Part shown: piece after piece, positions 10,927 through 22,640 of the stretch | Layout: each line of letters starts with the position of its first letter | Numbering within the stretch: the stretch's first letter is position 1 | Source: Halichondria panicea | Taxonomy: Eukaryota > Porifera > Demospongiae > Suberitida > Halichondriidae | Reading direction: 5' to 3' | DNA length: 64,000 bases | Assembly (NCBI RefSeq): GCF_963675165.1 | Contig: NC_087379.1 | Location: 4,233,442-4,297,441 of the forward strand | Translations under genes and position numbers: made by a program | Notes under the pieces: model-generated | What the model was told of the DNA's origin: nothing | Databases searched by the model: none | The model's input: the letters and a program-made list of their open reading frames with translations, nothing else

Positions 10927-11164
10927 CAGGGTTTCATCTGGTGGGGGGGCTGGGGTGAATCTTCCCCCCTAAAATGCTCATCCCCCCCCCCCCAATTTTT
11001 GTATAATAACATCATCACGTTAGTACTGTCTATGATGTGCAATACATAACTAGTGATGCACTAGCATGTAATAGGGGGTATGGTCAACACATGTGGGAGT
11101 GGCCAAACATTTTGCGGCGTGCATAAACCTTCCCCCCAAACTTTTAATCCTAGATGAAACCCTG
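10927..11164. mobile_element. Short MITE with CAGGGTTTCATCTGG ends
   Basis: CAGGGTTTCATCTGG at the left pairs with CTAGATGAAACCCTG at the right, with C/G-runs just inside both ends. No coding sequence and no clear target duplication are seen. Confidence 0.6.
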
Positions 11165-11211
11165 GTCACAGGTTTATGCGTATGAATTTACAGCACGCAT
11201 GGTGGAAGCTT

Positions 11212-13744
11212 TTAGCATTCTAAGGGCCCGCTCAAATGGATAACACATGACTGTACAGACATAGGGGATAGTATAAACATAAAAGAGTGAACATGTACAA
11301 AATGAACTGGCATATTGACCCTAATAATTATGGTACTTACAGTAGTGGAAGATATGAACGACCCTCTCCAATTCTTGGATAGTGTAGTCAAGCTAGAGAT
11401 GGTTAGTGAACTTTGAAAAAACGGCTTGGGGCTGTGCTCCAATAGAGTCAACTCAACCTCACCATAGCGGACGAACTGATCCGGGGGATACTTGCTGTCA
11501 ATCATCTAAAACAAAATACCAGGCTATATATACGTAGGAGTTACAAAAATCAACAAACAATGCTGGATAATACGATCAACTAAACACTTCAACAGTGCTA
11601 TTATAATGCGTGTATTATCTAGCAAGGATCAAAGAAACTGTACCTGCATAATAGGATCCACCTTCTTCACAACCACAATATGCATTTCATATTCACCATC
11701 ACCAACTGAATGAACCAAAGCTCGCAGATAGTACTTGCTTCTTGAATTGCTGTTTGCAAATATGAAATACCTCGACCAAGGCTTCACAATACCAACCAGG
11801 TAGCCGTGTCTTGAGCTTAGACAGGGCAAGCGTACCATACCAGAAAGAGAAGAAATAGCACTCATTTTCTCAGTGCACAAAGAAAGTTTGTACGGCAAGA
11901 ATTTCGTTGGTAGCTGAGTGACAACAAATCGCAACTTTGTGTTTTGAGAGTAGTCTTTAACAACACAAGCACAGTGCTGAAGCTCCATCCAAACATCACA
12001 GCTGGTAGTTTCCTCCTCAGTATTGAAGCCGATATAGTAGAGTGCAGTAACTAGCTCTGTGTTGTCCGGCAGCACAATGTGACCAGCCCCAACTACACCC
12101 ACAGTAAATGTTGTAGCTGTGTTGAATGTTAGCTTGAGTCCTTTCCATGAAAATTCAATATTGTTTGAATCAACGTTGGATTCCTGGGCGATTAGTTCAA
12201 GTCCATGGGTCGTGAAAGAGCTAGGGAGTTGGAGAGGCTTAGGTGGAGGTAGCTGTAACATTGGGGATAATATAACTGGTACATGCAGTGTATAATATAG
12301 GAATTGAAAACATTACACGCACAGGACAATTCCCTTTAAATATACCTACAAGATGTTGGCATAATTACATTTAAGGCCACTCCAAATGAGATTGTCAGAG
12401 ACTAGCTGCTGCATGTAATTATTAAATTAGATGCCGTATTTCATTACACCATGCATTCCTGTGACATCATCGATGAATTTAATCAATTAACATGCACACG
12501 CTTGATTAAATTTTTCATGAGAAATATTAACTAGCAATGCAGTCGTGGGCGAAGGGCTACAGTCTCATTTGGAGTGGCAAGATTGGATTCCATGCATGCT
12601 TTTATGATCGATATACAGTAGACTCTCGTTATTCTGGCTCTCTGAAGTACGTCCACCTCGATATACCGGCCATTTGGCTTGGCACGGAATGCTAGCTATA
12701 ATTATGTTCACTGCACAAAAATCGCCCTGAAATGCGGCCACTCGCTATTCCGTATACTGCATGGCCAGTACTGGCTGCCCGAAACCAGGTTTTCAATGTA
12801 GTTTATTACGGCCGGATATGACGTTACGACGTTTTGGGTGTGGTTTGGCAGATAAAATTTGATTACACCTAAACTGCAAAATTACTCAAGGTAAGGTCGG
12901 TTTTTTTAGAACGGTGTTTAGCCGCGGCCAAGCTGCACTGTCTCAAGGGTGACTCGATTTTTAATGAGAGTCTACTGTAATATATACTGGTATAATAGAG
13001 ACACTTACTTGTGATATAGTTGTTGATTGATAGACACCCATTTTTGTCAGACCACATATTTTTTATACTGACAGAGGTATTGATGTTATAGCTTCTAGTA
13101 GCACATCGTTCGATGCATGGTTGCCCTTCATACGCTTCCATTTGTCAAAAAAATGTACAAGTTGCTCGTTAAGATTTTTTGGATCTCTTTCTTCGATTGC
13201 ATCGATTTCGGTCTCTTCAAACTCCAATTTTCTTGCTAGTGGTTTCCAGTCCCTGCCAATACTCTTGCTGACTTTCTTTATAAGCTCATCCAGTGAAACT
13301 ACATAGTCATACATACATGTACATGATTGAGAAATAGCAATCAGTGTTTGTAAATAGTATTTTTATAAGCGGTTCTAATTGTATCAGCTAGTGCATTTGG
13401 ACTTCAAAGAGCAATAGGCATATACACGAGTATTAAAGATATGCGCCAACCACTACAAGCAACACTTTACTGTACAGGCAAAACACCAACTAACGTTCAG
13501 CGATGGAAGCCTCTCCCCAGTCATACGAACCCATATCAACGGGATTTAGGGAGCCTGGGTTAAGATACAACCATACAGCGTAGGCAACCAGCATGAGAGT
13601 CAGACTCAACAAACTGTACAGGGCATGATTTGCCACGTAGAAAAGAAAGAGGATAACCAAATCACTTTGCAGAGCTATGTACAGAGTGGAATGCACCAGG
13701 CAGAAACAGCACACAGCATAGCAACACTGGAGCTTGGAAAACAT
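11212..13744 (-). CDS. Membrane-anchored death-domain / ZU5-like protein, five exons
   Basis: I built this model by splice sites. The exons in transcription order are 13744-13495, 13298-13069, 12252-11644, 11505-11341 and 11250-11212. Every junction keeps frame: phase 1 at the first and phase 0 at the rest, with GT donors and AG acceptors. Exon 1 encodes two hydrophobic segments (YAVCCFCLVHSTLYIAL; LYSLLSLTLMLVAYAVWLYL). Exon 2 is a death domain (SLDELIKKVSKSIGRDWKPL, LARKLEFEETEIDAIEE, NEQLVHFFDKWK). Exons 3-4 resemble the ZU5/UPA-like region of UNC5/PIDD/ankyrin relatives (SWKGLKLTF, GHIVLPDNTELVTALYYIG, MELQHCACV, LRFVVTQLPTKFLPYKL). The last exon adds a 12-residue tail. Domain order is TM, death, ZU5-like. 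A role in death or innate-immune signalling is inferred from the domains. Confidence 0.72.
12616..12977. mobile_element. TA-flanked MITE in an intron (CAGTAGACTCTCGTTA ends)
   Basis: CAGTAGACTCTCGTTA at the left and TAATGAGAGTCTACTG at the right are inverted repeats, both flanked by TA. It lies in the intron between exons 2 and 3 of the death-domain gene. The ends resemble pogo/Tigger-type MITEs. Confidence 0.75.
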
Positions 13745-13813
13745 TTGATAGTACTAGACTATATATATTTATGATCTTATAGTCTAGCTGTAATAAGGAT
13801 AGGTAATAAGTAT

Positions 13814-13846
13814 AGACACTCACTCACTCACTCACTCACTCACTGG
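13814..13846. repeat. (CACT)n microsatellite
   Basis: About eight uninterrupted units of CACT/ACTC just upstream of the death-domain gene. Confidence 0.85.
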
Positions 13847-14337
13847 CTCTGCTTTTGTTTGCTATGATCTCATGATTTAATTTGTGCTGATCTGGTCAAT
13901 AAAGTGCAGTGTAGTGTCAGAGTCACTCTGGTGCAGTGTGGTGTGGCCTGATTTCTGTCATGCAGGAAGTGGCCATAACAATATACAATGTAGACAAATG
14001 AACTTTAGATCTAGCTGCAACATTTTCTGCCAGAACAGATGTGTGTGTGGGAGGTGTGTGCATTACAGTATATAAGTCTCTTGTTTACCCTTATCTAAGA
14101 CAGGGAAAATGCGACAAAACACAGGTCCCAAATGAAGAGTTTGTGCACATTCTTAACAGCCCCTCAACAAAGGCCACCTCCGTTATAGCCAATAAGTTGT
14201 TACTTAAAGTTGTCTGTCAAAAGTTATTACATTCATGTAGCTGAGCAACTGCATGCATTGCTCCAGCATGGTAGATAGATTTAAGCTTGCCAGTGGGCCT
14301 ATATACAGAGTCCCTCACCTGGAAGCTGCTGAAGGCC

Positions 14338-14571
14338 TCAGGGGCTGTCTAGCTGCATGAGTGTGGCTCGCCCAACCATTGCGACAGCCACGCCCATGCA
14401 GCTAGGGGATGTCCTGGGTGCGCCCACAATGCGGAACTCGAAAGGGCCCCCTGAGTGCCCATTCTTATTCCAGGTGTAGAGACAAGCTCCAATGGGCGTG
14501 TAGAATGGGTTTAGGCAGATCACCAGCACCCAAAAAGATAGACGATATGGCTTGCTATTGACTATAGTCAA
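14338..14571 (-). CDS. Possible terminal exon with one membrane segment, unrecognised
   Basis: The minus-strand frame after a candidate acceptor (TTTGACTATAG) encodes a polar start, a hydrophobic stretch (LSFWVLVICLNPFYTPIGA) and a Gly/Pro-rich end, then a stop. Its arrangement faintly recalls CD225/dispanin membrane proteins, but I cannot support that. It could belong with the candidate exon at 14977-15128. No start codon or complete model is found. Confidence 0.25.
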   Translation of the reverse strand: MTIVNSKPYRLSFWVLVICLNPFYTPIGACLYTWNKNGHSGGPFEFRIVGAPRTSPSCMGVAVAMVGRATLMQLDSP

Positions 14572-14650
14572 ATTTAGGTTGATGTCTCATGTAAGATGGA
14601 TCCATAAAGAGTGAATAATTACAGAGTCCCACCTACGCAATAATTACATG

Positions 14651-14740
14651 CAGTGTTTACAGTGATACCAGTGTTCGCAGTGATGCCAGTCATGCCAGTG
14701 TTCGCAGTCATGCCAGTGTTCACAGTGTTTACAGTGTTGA
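14651..14740. repeat. Short minisatellite (CAGTGTTCGCAGTCATGC-like units)
   Basis: Imperfect ~18-base units combine CAGTGTT, CGCAGT and CATGC. About five units are present. Confidence 0.7.
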
Positions 14741-14976
14741 CCCAAATGTATGCCATACAGAGACTACGAGTAGCTGAAGCAGCTTCAGAACACAAGGTTA
14801 TACAGGATGGATGGGGTACGTTACTCAGGCATCCAGCTAAAAACATCATTTGGCCCAAACTAAAGCATGCACCTCACTGCAAGTTGACAATAAAGCTGTT
14901 CAGTGATAGCAGTGTTAACATAACTATTTTTAGTAGCCTAAACCCTAACCTTGTCAGGGGTGACATAAATTAATGA

Positions 14977-15128
14977 TGTAATTCTCTAGTTCTTGGAGAG
15001 ACTCCTGAATGTTGGCCTTGAAGAAGTCCTGCACTTGGATGGTGTTGAAGTACGTGTCCGTGTTGGGATAATAGGCAGTGTCGTTGTACTGGGAGAGGGC
15101 ATTCAGCTCATTCTGTTGTTGGGGGGGA
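14977..15128 (-). CDS. Possible hydrophilic exon, unrecognised
   Basis: A pyrimidine-rich acceptor (CCCCAACAACAG) precedes a minus-strand frame rich in Asn, Gln and Tyr (NELNALSQYNDTAYYPNTD and onward) that stays open to about 14968. It could join, in phase 0, to the last DCAF17-like exon through an alternative GTGTAC donor near 15606. It could also belong to a separate gene. Confidence 0.3.
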
Positions 15129-15596
15129 GGGGTGGAGTTATAGGCTTGTGTAAAATTGAGACAACATGCATTGCCTTGGCTTCAAAACTTAGTATTATGC
15201 TGTGTACCACAGTAACATTAGACTTCCTGTTTAGCCATACAGTTTGCTAACAATGCCACTCTTAATTAATGGTGCACTCGTTCGACTGTCATTCCATTCA
15301 CTCACACAACACTAAATATGCACAAAACAGCTTGCATGGGTGTTCATAAACATTTCCCAGGGAATTGCCCCAGTGCATACACAATTATTATAATACTGGA
15401 ATTTCACTGTGCAGGCCTAACAAACACCTATTATAACATTTTGCAACACTACGATGAACTCTAAAATTAATAGTGAACATGCACAAACCAATGGCGGTAA
15501 TGTCACATACAACCAATTAAAGAGGTTACGGTATACGACGCACTTATCTCAAGATACTATGATCTGCAACAAGTAGCAAGGTGAAGCCAAGTGGCT

Positions 15597-18500
15597 CTAC
15601 ACGTACACTAGTCTCTCGATCTTGCTCCTTCCAGATGGCATATAGGCATTGGCTTGTTGCTTCTCCACCTCAAGCTCATTCACCACAACATCCCTAGCTT
15701 GAGCAATGTACGTCTCCTCATCTCTGTCATAGACGGAGTCCTTGGCACTCCTAAGAGGTGGGATGCCTGGGATATATAATTTATGGCATGAGGATGCACA
15801 CTGGATACTTATCATGTTTCACACGGCATTGGATTAAACGGCATTGGATTAATACTGTATACATGTACTATACTGCCCCCCTCAAAGAGTTCAATGGCCT
15901 GCATGGTTGATCCGGAAAATAAATTGTAGACATCAGAGTTTTGCAATCGGCATTTTGTTTACAGAAGCTGAACAGAACATGAAATAGATTAGCAACCCTT
16001 TGTGAGATAGTGACATTTATTTGTTGATCACTTAATTATCAGGCATGCTTACTTGGTAAATACATGAGACAAGCATTTATTACAATTTCCTTCCTCTTTG
16101 ACAGTGACCTGAAGTCGGTAGTGTAAAGTTTCACAACTCCCTCTTCTACCAGTTGATAGCAGCTGCAGAGAAAGTAAAAATGTCGTTTGCTTCACTATGT
16201 GCATTGCATTGCATGCGTTCTGGTAAACCACGCCTAGGTTTTTGTGATTAAAATTTCATCAAGTCAACTTGCCCCACAAAAATCTCTACCATTGTATCAC
16301 CTCACTGTGCTGCCACTGATGTGCATGATCCTCAGATAATCGTCATGGTGAAAGTCCACCACATCTTGATGGAATGCTACAGTGTCTGTACTGAACTTAG
16401 CAACCTGAAATTAAAGGTAACAGTGAAATGATTATAATAATTATGACAAAAATCTATACCGTACTTATTCGATTTAAGGCAACACTATAATTACAAAGCC
16501 AGAGGTCGTTTCTTTTGTAGGTTGAAAAATTATGTTGAAGTCCTGGTGTCGCATATTTAGAGGGTCGCATCTAATTGGAGGTTACTCTACTATCCTCGAT
16601 TATAGGACACTTACATTACATTGTTTCTTGCGGCCTGGAATCGAGGCTATGGTTTGACCTCTATTTACATGTAGGATGCGACATAAAAAGTTAACGCAGC
16701 AGTCGCTACTTTTAGAAGTCAGAAAATTGGAAAAGATCGAGGGTGTCGCATATTTGGAGGGTCGCTTTAAATCGAATAAGTATGGTACTACTCTATTGAT
16801 GCATGTCAAATATGTGTACCTGTAAGCACTGACCAGTTTTCCACTTTGCAGTGAGCGCAGGAAGAAGACGCTGTTGTCTTTGGGGGAGGGGTTGTATAAG
16901 TAGACTGTTGGGGATCCTCCGAAGCTTACTCCCAGCTCAGAGCCACTCCTGACCTCAAACAGCAGCGGGGGGCGCTCTGGGGCCGGGGGTATAAATGGTG
17001 TATGCTTTACAAATTGTGTAGACAAAAACTAAACAGTATAGCCACTCCTGGCTTCAAAGAGCAGCGGGGGGCGCTCTGGGGCTGGGGGGGGGGAAGTAAA
17101 AATAGTGTATTCTTTAGTCAGAGTGTGTAGACAAAAACTAAGCAATAGGATATGACGCTAAGGAAAATATCTCTACCTACACCGTAATAAAAGGCGTATA
17201 GCGGGTCCCGTAAATTTACTCGCTATATGCGGTATAGGTTATTATGTCAACCCTCCAGCAACTCTAGTGAAAGTATAAATACAAATTGTGCACAACCAGT
17301 TATCAGATTCAGTTTACAAGGTACCGTATAGCTTACTTTCATATGGCAGTATATTTCGTATTGTAGAGCATCACACGCAAATTAAAACAACGAAATTATT
17401 CTAGGTTCAACGTCACTATCCTGAGATGTGCGAATATTTAAAATACGGTAGTTCATACGAAAATTTTCACCAACAAAAATTCCCCGCTATACGGTATTAT
17501 TCGGTATAGATACACAGCTATTGTACTCATCTCCTGGACTACTTTCAGATATTATCTACTGCCAATTACTCTATACTTACTGTATTACACCATGGTCTGA
17601 CAGGCTGCCATTACCCACTCACCAGTAATGTTCAAGGTGAGTGGCACCCCAAAGCCCATCACTCCGGCCCTTGTGCCTCCTAGCTCCACCCACTCTCCGA
17701 GGGTGGCCTTGACCACGCTGTAATGCTTAATGATCCATGGCAGACTGTACATCCGGTAGTACCCCGTGCTGTGGGCCACCACCAACACATCCTGGTTGAG
17801 TGAGGCATCCTGAATGTCACCACCAAATATCTGCTCAGGTGAAAAGAAGTGACTGTGTAGCAAGCAAATTTAATATACAGCACATCAAAGGGTAATGAAT
17901 GGATTGGTGCACGCAGTATTAAAGTTAGTCTGCTATGCATACTGGGCTTTGTGCCAAATACACAGCTCCTAAAAGTTTGCAATAAAGAGTGTCTATGAGG
18001 ATGAATTATTGGCCCCCTCGTTCAAGTAATTGCTGCTCTCTTGCTTTAGCAAGAGAGCAGCAGGCCACAAAGAATGAAGAAGTACTAGCGTGTTATCAGG
18101 TAAGCAACTCACACTAATGAACCCCACCTTTCTGTCCACTGAGAGACAAGCCACCAGCTCGAGTGGGTGGACTTTGAACACAGCAACGACCAGGAGACGT
18201 GAGGAGGTGTACTCGTTAGCCACACCCCTTTGTCGTGTCAGCTGTCTACTGAACTGTATTGACTTTACTTGTATCATATGGAGGTAGTCAGCCGTACCTG
18301 AATGAAAATACGAACAAATTGCTGCATGCAGGGTTAATCAAGCAGCTTGGAAAATATTGCTCAGCTTGAATTAAAATGAGAAATACGGGGTGTGCAGCGG
18401 TGGTAGCAACCACATGAGTACAGTATATAATATCGTGACTAGCCGGGCTCACCGATAGCTAACAGCAGTTGACAGGAAGACGGATCTGAGTAGGGAGCCA

Positions 18501-19335
18501 TTGTTGGCATTGAACACCCTCAGGTAGCCGTCGGCACGCCTCTCTCTCCTCACTTAAAGGGGAGGCTCTTCGCTGGGGAGGAAGCTAGGGGTTAATTAGC
18601 ATCAATCCAGACGATTACGTTATACGATTATAATATTACGAAGCACATGAAATTATTTTTTGTGGAATTAACATTCTTTCGACACCCTCCTAACTTACGG
18701 ATGTAACTGTGTATTGTTACATGTATCGTAACATCAAAATCAGGTTTAGGGGACGGAGGCTCACTGGCTGTCGAGACAAAGAAGACTACCATAACTGCTA
18801 CAAAAGACTATAAAATACTAGAATTTCACAACTTACAAAGTGCGAATGATGAAGTATCACTGCCAATATTTTCATGTCTTTTCTTATTGCTCCAAAATCG
18901 TGCAGCATTCGAGGCTGGTCATCAATACCATCATTGTAGTACACAACTTGGTGGTTGTCAAAATCATCCTCTAGAGTGGATGGTGTACGGCGGGGCAGAA
19001 TGACGGGGGAAAACATGGTGCACTGTTAACGTACCTGTCCAGTCCAATACATACATGTTTGTTTGACAGTCTTTTCCAAACAGGCTGAAACTCCATTGAT
19101 GGCTACATAATTATGAATACGGAGCCTTTACGGACAATAGTATGCAACGAATAACTGTAACGCCCACACACTTTCATAGTAGTATGATACAAGGGTGACT
19201 ATAAGTCTAGTACCTAGAAATTGCTGCAAGCTAAACTTACTTGTATTAGTAATACAATGGTTCTTGCTATTGAACAGCTGGTCCTGAGGGCCTTCTCACA
19301 GCTGATCTCTCTCTGGAGGGAGTAGAGTTGGTGCA
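15597..19335 (-). CDS. DCAF17: DCAF17-like substrate receptor of CUL4-DDB1 ligase, multi-exon
   Basis: Candidate exons in transcription order: ~19320-19241, ~19077-19045, ~18977-18834, ~18550-18453, 18297-18113, 17830-17623, 16976-16834, 16404-16301, 16162-16053 and 15766-15597. The pieces follow the order of vertebrate DCAF17: FDNHQVVYYND, ADGYLRVFNANNGSLLRSVF, LLVVAVFKVHPLELVACLS, IFGGDIQDASLNQDVLVVA, YYRMYSLPW, FGVPLTLNIT, PPLLFEV and DDYLRIMHI. Phases agree from 17830 to the stop. The 18453/18297 junction does not keep frame with the sites I chose, and the first two exons are tentative. DCAF17 is a nuclear WD-type adaptor that presents substrates to CUL4. The C-terminus after LRIMHI is unlike the vertebrate one. 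A transposon sits immediately upstream at 19343, so the 5' end may be incomplete. Confidence 0.7.
16459..16785. mobile_element. TA-flanked MITE in DCAF17-like intron (CTTATTCGATTTAA ends)
   Basis: CCGTACTTATTCGATTTAA at the left and TTAAATCGAATAAGTATGG at the right are inverted repeats flanked by TA. Within it, 16629-16645 carries GGCCTGGAATCGAGGCTA, a terminus of the TAGCCTCGA family, opposite a degenerate partner near 16593, so a short member may be nested here. Confidence 0.72.
17180..17512. mobile_element. MITE in DCAF17-like intron (related to CCGTATAGCG family)
   Basis: The left part has ACCGTA and GTATAGCGGG, and the right part has CCCGCTATACGGTATT, inverted with respect to each other. 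The termini are degenerate and no coding sequence is present. Confidence 0.5.
18031..18063. repeat. Perfect short hairpin
   Basis: GCTGCTCTCTTGCT is followed after two bases by its exact reverse complement. It lies in the intron between two DCAF17-like exons. It may be a tiny foldback element, but no target duplication is obvious. Confidence 0.6.
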
Positions 19336-19529
19336 CAACATTCAGTGGCGGATCCAGGATCAATGAAAGGGGGGTTCCAAACTACGAGCACGCAGCGCGA
19401 AATTTGTTTGTTTTTTTTCTTCCCAAAATAATAGCATGTAAGGTAGTGTATACAGGGGAATGGGCTTCTATGTAGACACGATGAAAGGTGAAGGGTACAG
19501 AAAATAAAGAGGATTAAGGGTACATACAA

Positions 19530-21800
19530 AGGTTCAGTTTATTGGTGGAGGTGGGTCTCCGAGATCACCAGGTCGATGGCCCCAGATCTAAAGGGGTGTC
19601 CACTTGACGATCTGGACCCACTGATGGCTTGGATCGATGAGCGAAGGAGGGAAAAGGTTAGTCGGCAACGGAGCCAGCATAGTGTGCTGCTGTGTGATTG
19701 GTCCCATTTAGATGCTAACATCGAAGCGAGTCTCTTGTAGAAGGTGGTTGCTTCACGAGCTAAGCCTCCTGTTGCAGAGAGGACTAACGGTGCCTGTTCA
19801 ATGTCTAGAATTCTTTGTTCGTAGGCCCTTTTCTTTATTTGCTCGTGCTTGCGGTAGACTGTTTGAGGGTCGGTGTGTCTGTTGGATGCAGCGTGTGGGT
19901 TAAATACCCTGACATCAAAATAAGTTCTTTCAAAGGAGCCACCCCATACTCCATTGGCTGCAATGTCTAGGCGTGCACCCGGTTGTGTATTGGCACTTGC
20001 TCCTGCTAGGTTCTCCCCTGTAACCGGTAACAGTTCTGGTTCTGTGCACACGCTGTTGCAGACCTCACTAAGAAAATCTGCAGTCAAGTCTCTGATCTCA
20101 TTATGCCGAATGGACGGAAAGCCGCCCTTTGCACAAGAGAGAGCGTGTTCTACTGTGAAGGAAGAACCACAGGCACATTTCAAGGGTAGCTTGTTTGGAG
20201 TCCAACCATAACGCAGGGATAGGGCGTCTCTAAAGGCTTGTTTATGGAGGGTGAAACCATGGGTTTTGAGCGGTAGGGTGGTTAGCCATGACGATGCACC
20301 CTTCTCTTTAGACAGATTGACAGATCTTTGCATGTTGGTAAGAGTAGTGGCGTCAGTGTGTTGATGTCGTTCTTGGTTCTCTCTCTGTTTTGTTGGCCTA
20401 CGGTAGATATTTGGCCATAAGTGACTCCGAGATGATATCCTGCCCATAGTGTGTGTCTTGTTTGATGATGTGATTACAGAGGGCAGATGTGACGAATAGG
20501 GAGGCATTGTATTCATGAGTAGCCTGTTTGGATGGTATACGGATACCTAGTCCACCCTCCCTTGCTGGAAGGGCAAAGAGTCTACATTCAGTGTCGTTTG
20601 GTGGAGGAGTACCTGTGAGGGAAGGAATTAGTTTCTTACGCAGAGCTTCGTCCAGCGGTGCCAGTCTTTGACTCATGATCCTGCTTGGTGTTGTGTGGCA
20701 CATATAGGTCCATTTGCTTGATAATCCATGGTTTAATGCAGAGTAGGCGGCGTGTGGCTGGGTGGTGGCAATATCTGCAAGGTTAGACACGAGTGCGGAC
20801 CAGCTGGCAACTTTAGACTCAGCAAAGGACTCCATGTACCCTGGGGAGCCAATGGGTGATCCTGGGTAGGGTCTTCCATCCGGAGTGACGTTCACACCAG
20901 TCTGGTGGAAGGTAGTGGACCCAATGGTGTGGAATCCCTTCTTAGTAACCAACCATGTCTTTAGGGGGTTCGGGTAGTATCCAAAGGCTGGGCCTTCTCT
21001 GGTTAAGGTGTCCCACCACTCGCGTAGGTCAGATATTTTCCCCGCAGCTGCAGCATCGTCCGCATACCAAATTTGGGTGATGTTAGTGTTAGAGAGTTTT
21101 GTGATGAGGGGAATGCTGGCCAGAGCATACATGGGCATGGCAAGGGGGTCACCTTGTGTGGTGCCTTCTTGGGAGAGTAGGCGGTCTCCATCAACGTAAA
21201 GATCTGTGGGCTCTCTGTAGGTGTTGATGAGGATGGTGGCCAGTGCCGGGCAGAGTCTGCGTATGTTGTGGAGGGCAACTTTGCGGTTCAGTGAGTTAAA
21301 TGCGTTGGTAGCATCTGCTAGGAGAATGGCTTCATTGTTATCTGAATCAAGGCACCTTCTAGCTGCGTGTACAGCGGCTTCTATGCCCGACAACTGCCCT
21401 CCACAGAGTTGGATGCAGCCTGACGCTTCTTGGATGTCGTGTTTAATTAAGGACAGGGTAGCTTTGGCAATTATTCTTCGTGCTGTGTCTCCTATGCCAA
21501 TAGGGCGAACCCCAGGGTTTTTGTTGAGTGCAATGAGTCGACATGCCAGGAAAGGGGCAATCAGGGGGGGGGGGCTACATAGGAGGTGCAGAGTCTTCTC
21601 GCAACCATGGCAAGTTGGTGACAGAGTTCGTCTGACGCTCTCTTGAAAGAGGTACATAACCTCCGCCATTGGTATGCGTCCAGGCCGGAGGGTCCTGCAG
21701 AGCCAGAGGTGTGAAGTGCAGCTGAGCGAATGGAGGAATGGTGAAATTTTTGGGGTTGCCCACTTCCGGTCACACGTGACTATGGAAAATCCCATACTCA
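19530..21800 (-). pseudogene. RLE-type LINE (R2/NeSL-like), reverse transcriptase and endonuclease, frameshifted
   Basis: Three overlapping minus-strand frames make one decayed protein. A first block (GPSGLDAYQWRRLCTSF, 21573-21773) slips at a G/C run near 21565 into the RT frame (20398-21795). That frame has NKNPGVRPIGIGDTARR, LADATNAFNSLNR, GTTQGDPLAM and the catalytic YADDAA. It shifts again near 20400-20500 into 19539-20516. The last part has CACGSSFTVEHALSC and RHNEIRD, which match the C-x-C...H...C knuckle and RHN motif of R2-type LINEs. It continues with ARLDIAANGVWGG and FDVRVFNP, which fit the PD-(D/E)XK restriction-like endonuclease core. The 5' end is truncated. Confidence 0.75.
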
Positions 21801-21850
21801 GCCAGGGAAAGTCCCATAATAGACTCGTGTAGAGCTAGCTAGCTAACCGG

Positions 21851-22433
21851 TAGCCTCGATTCCAGGCCGATTAAAATACGGCCTGGTACCTATTGCAGGG
21901 GTGATAGTGCGCATGCGTTAGTTTATTCTCCAGAATCTGGGGAATCCCCTTTTTCTTTCTCCCATCTATTTTCTATCTTTGTACATCAGCTTAGCTCTCT
22001 ATTGCGTTGTTCCAGAAGGCTTTCACACTAGTCTGAAGCCAGAAGAGGCTCTCATCTACCTCTATGAAGGTTGTATGGTCAGGATGTCTTACCTTGGATC
22101 TGTACAGGCTATGGGAAGTGTATGGTGCCTCAAACTGCTACTTGCGAAGACAACCCGGCTATAGGACCATCCTAGACGTAGATGAGAGCCTCTTCTGTCT
22201 TAAAACTAGTGTTCCAAGCCTTCTAGACCAACGCAATAGACGCCATAAGCCACAGCTTTACAGAACTCAGTCATAGCATATTTTTAGTAAACGGACTAAT
22301 TTCCTGTGTAATTTACTAAGGTTTTACGTTCGTAGTACGATTACCCATATTCTGGGTAATTTGAAGCGCATGCACACTATCACCCCTGCAATAGGTACCA
22401 GGCCGTATTTTAATCGGCCTTGAATCGAGGCTA
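21851..22433. mobile_element. TAGCCTCGA-family foldback element, 583 bp, 9-bp duplication
   Basis: The ends TAGCCTCGATTCCAGGCCG and its near-perfect inverse, continuing into GGTACCTATTGCAGGGGTGATAGTGCGCATGCG, give a terminal repeat over 60 bases long. The duplication GCTAACCGG is at 21842-21850 and 22434-22442. The interior is also palindromic: the segment around GAGGCTCTCATCTACCTCTATG recurs inverted around AGATGAGAGCCTCTTCTG. A near-copy is at 32306-32903. Short open frames inside are not convincing genes. Confidence 0.88.
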
Positions 22434-22640
22434 GCTAACCGGCTGCCACGAACAGTCAACTAGCTAACCTAGGCTAACCTGAACACTCCTTTGGCAGTTG
22501 ATGCATCATAACAACAGGTACAATCATTGAAAATAGCTACAAAACTGATAAATAGCTAGCTGGTAGCTGTAGTAAAGCTTAGACTGAAAGGGGGGATCCG
22601 TGGCACCCTGGGATCTCCCCCTGGATCCGCCACTGACATT

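Larger units (their letters stand above)
19343..22635. mobile_element. CAGTGGCGGATCC-ended element carrying two nested insertions
   Basis: The ends CAGTGGCGGATCCAGG and CCTGGATCCGCCACTG are inverted repeats, and the 5-base sequence ACATT is duplicated at 19338-19342 and 22636-22640. CAG ends with a 5-bp duplication recall the hAT5-type group, though no hAT transposase is seen. The interior is filled by an RLE-type LINE (about 19530-21800) and a TAGCCTCGA-ended foldback element (21851-22433). Confidence 0.78.

Noticed and set aside
14993..15250. Plus-strand frame rich in Val/Leu/Gly
   Set aside because: The opposite strand has a splice acceptor and a more protein-like composition; this frame is probably its shadow.
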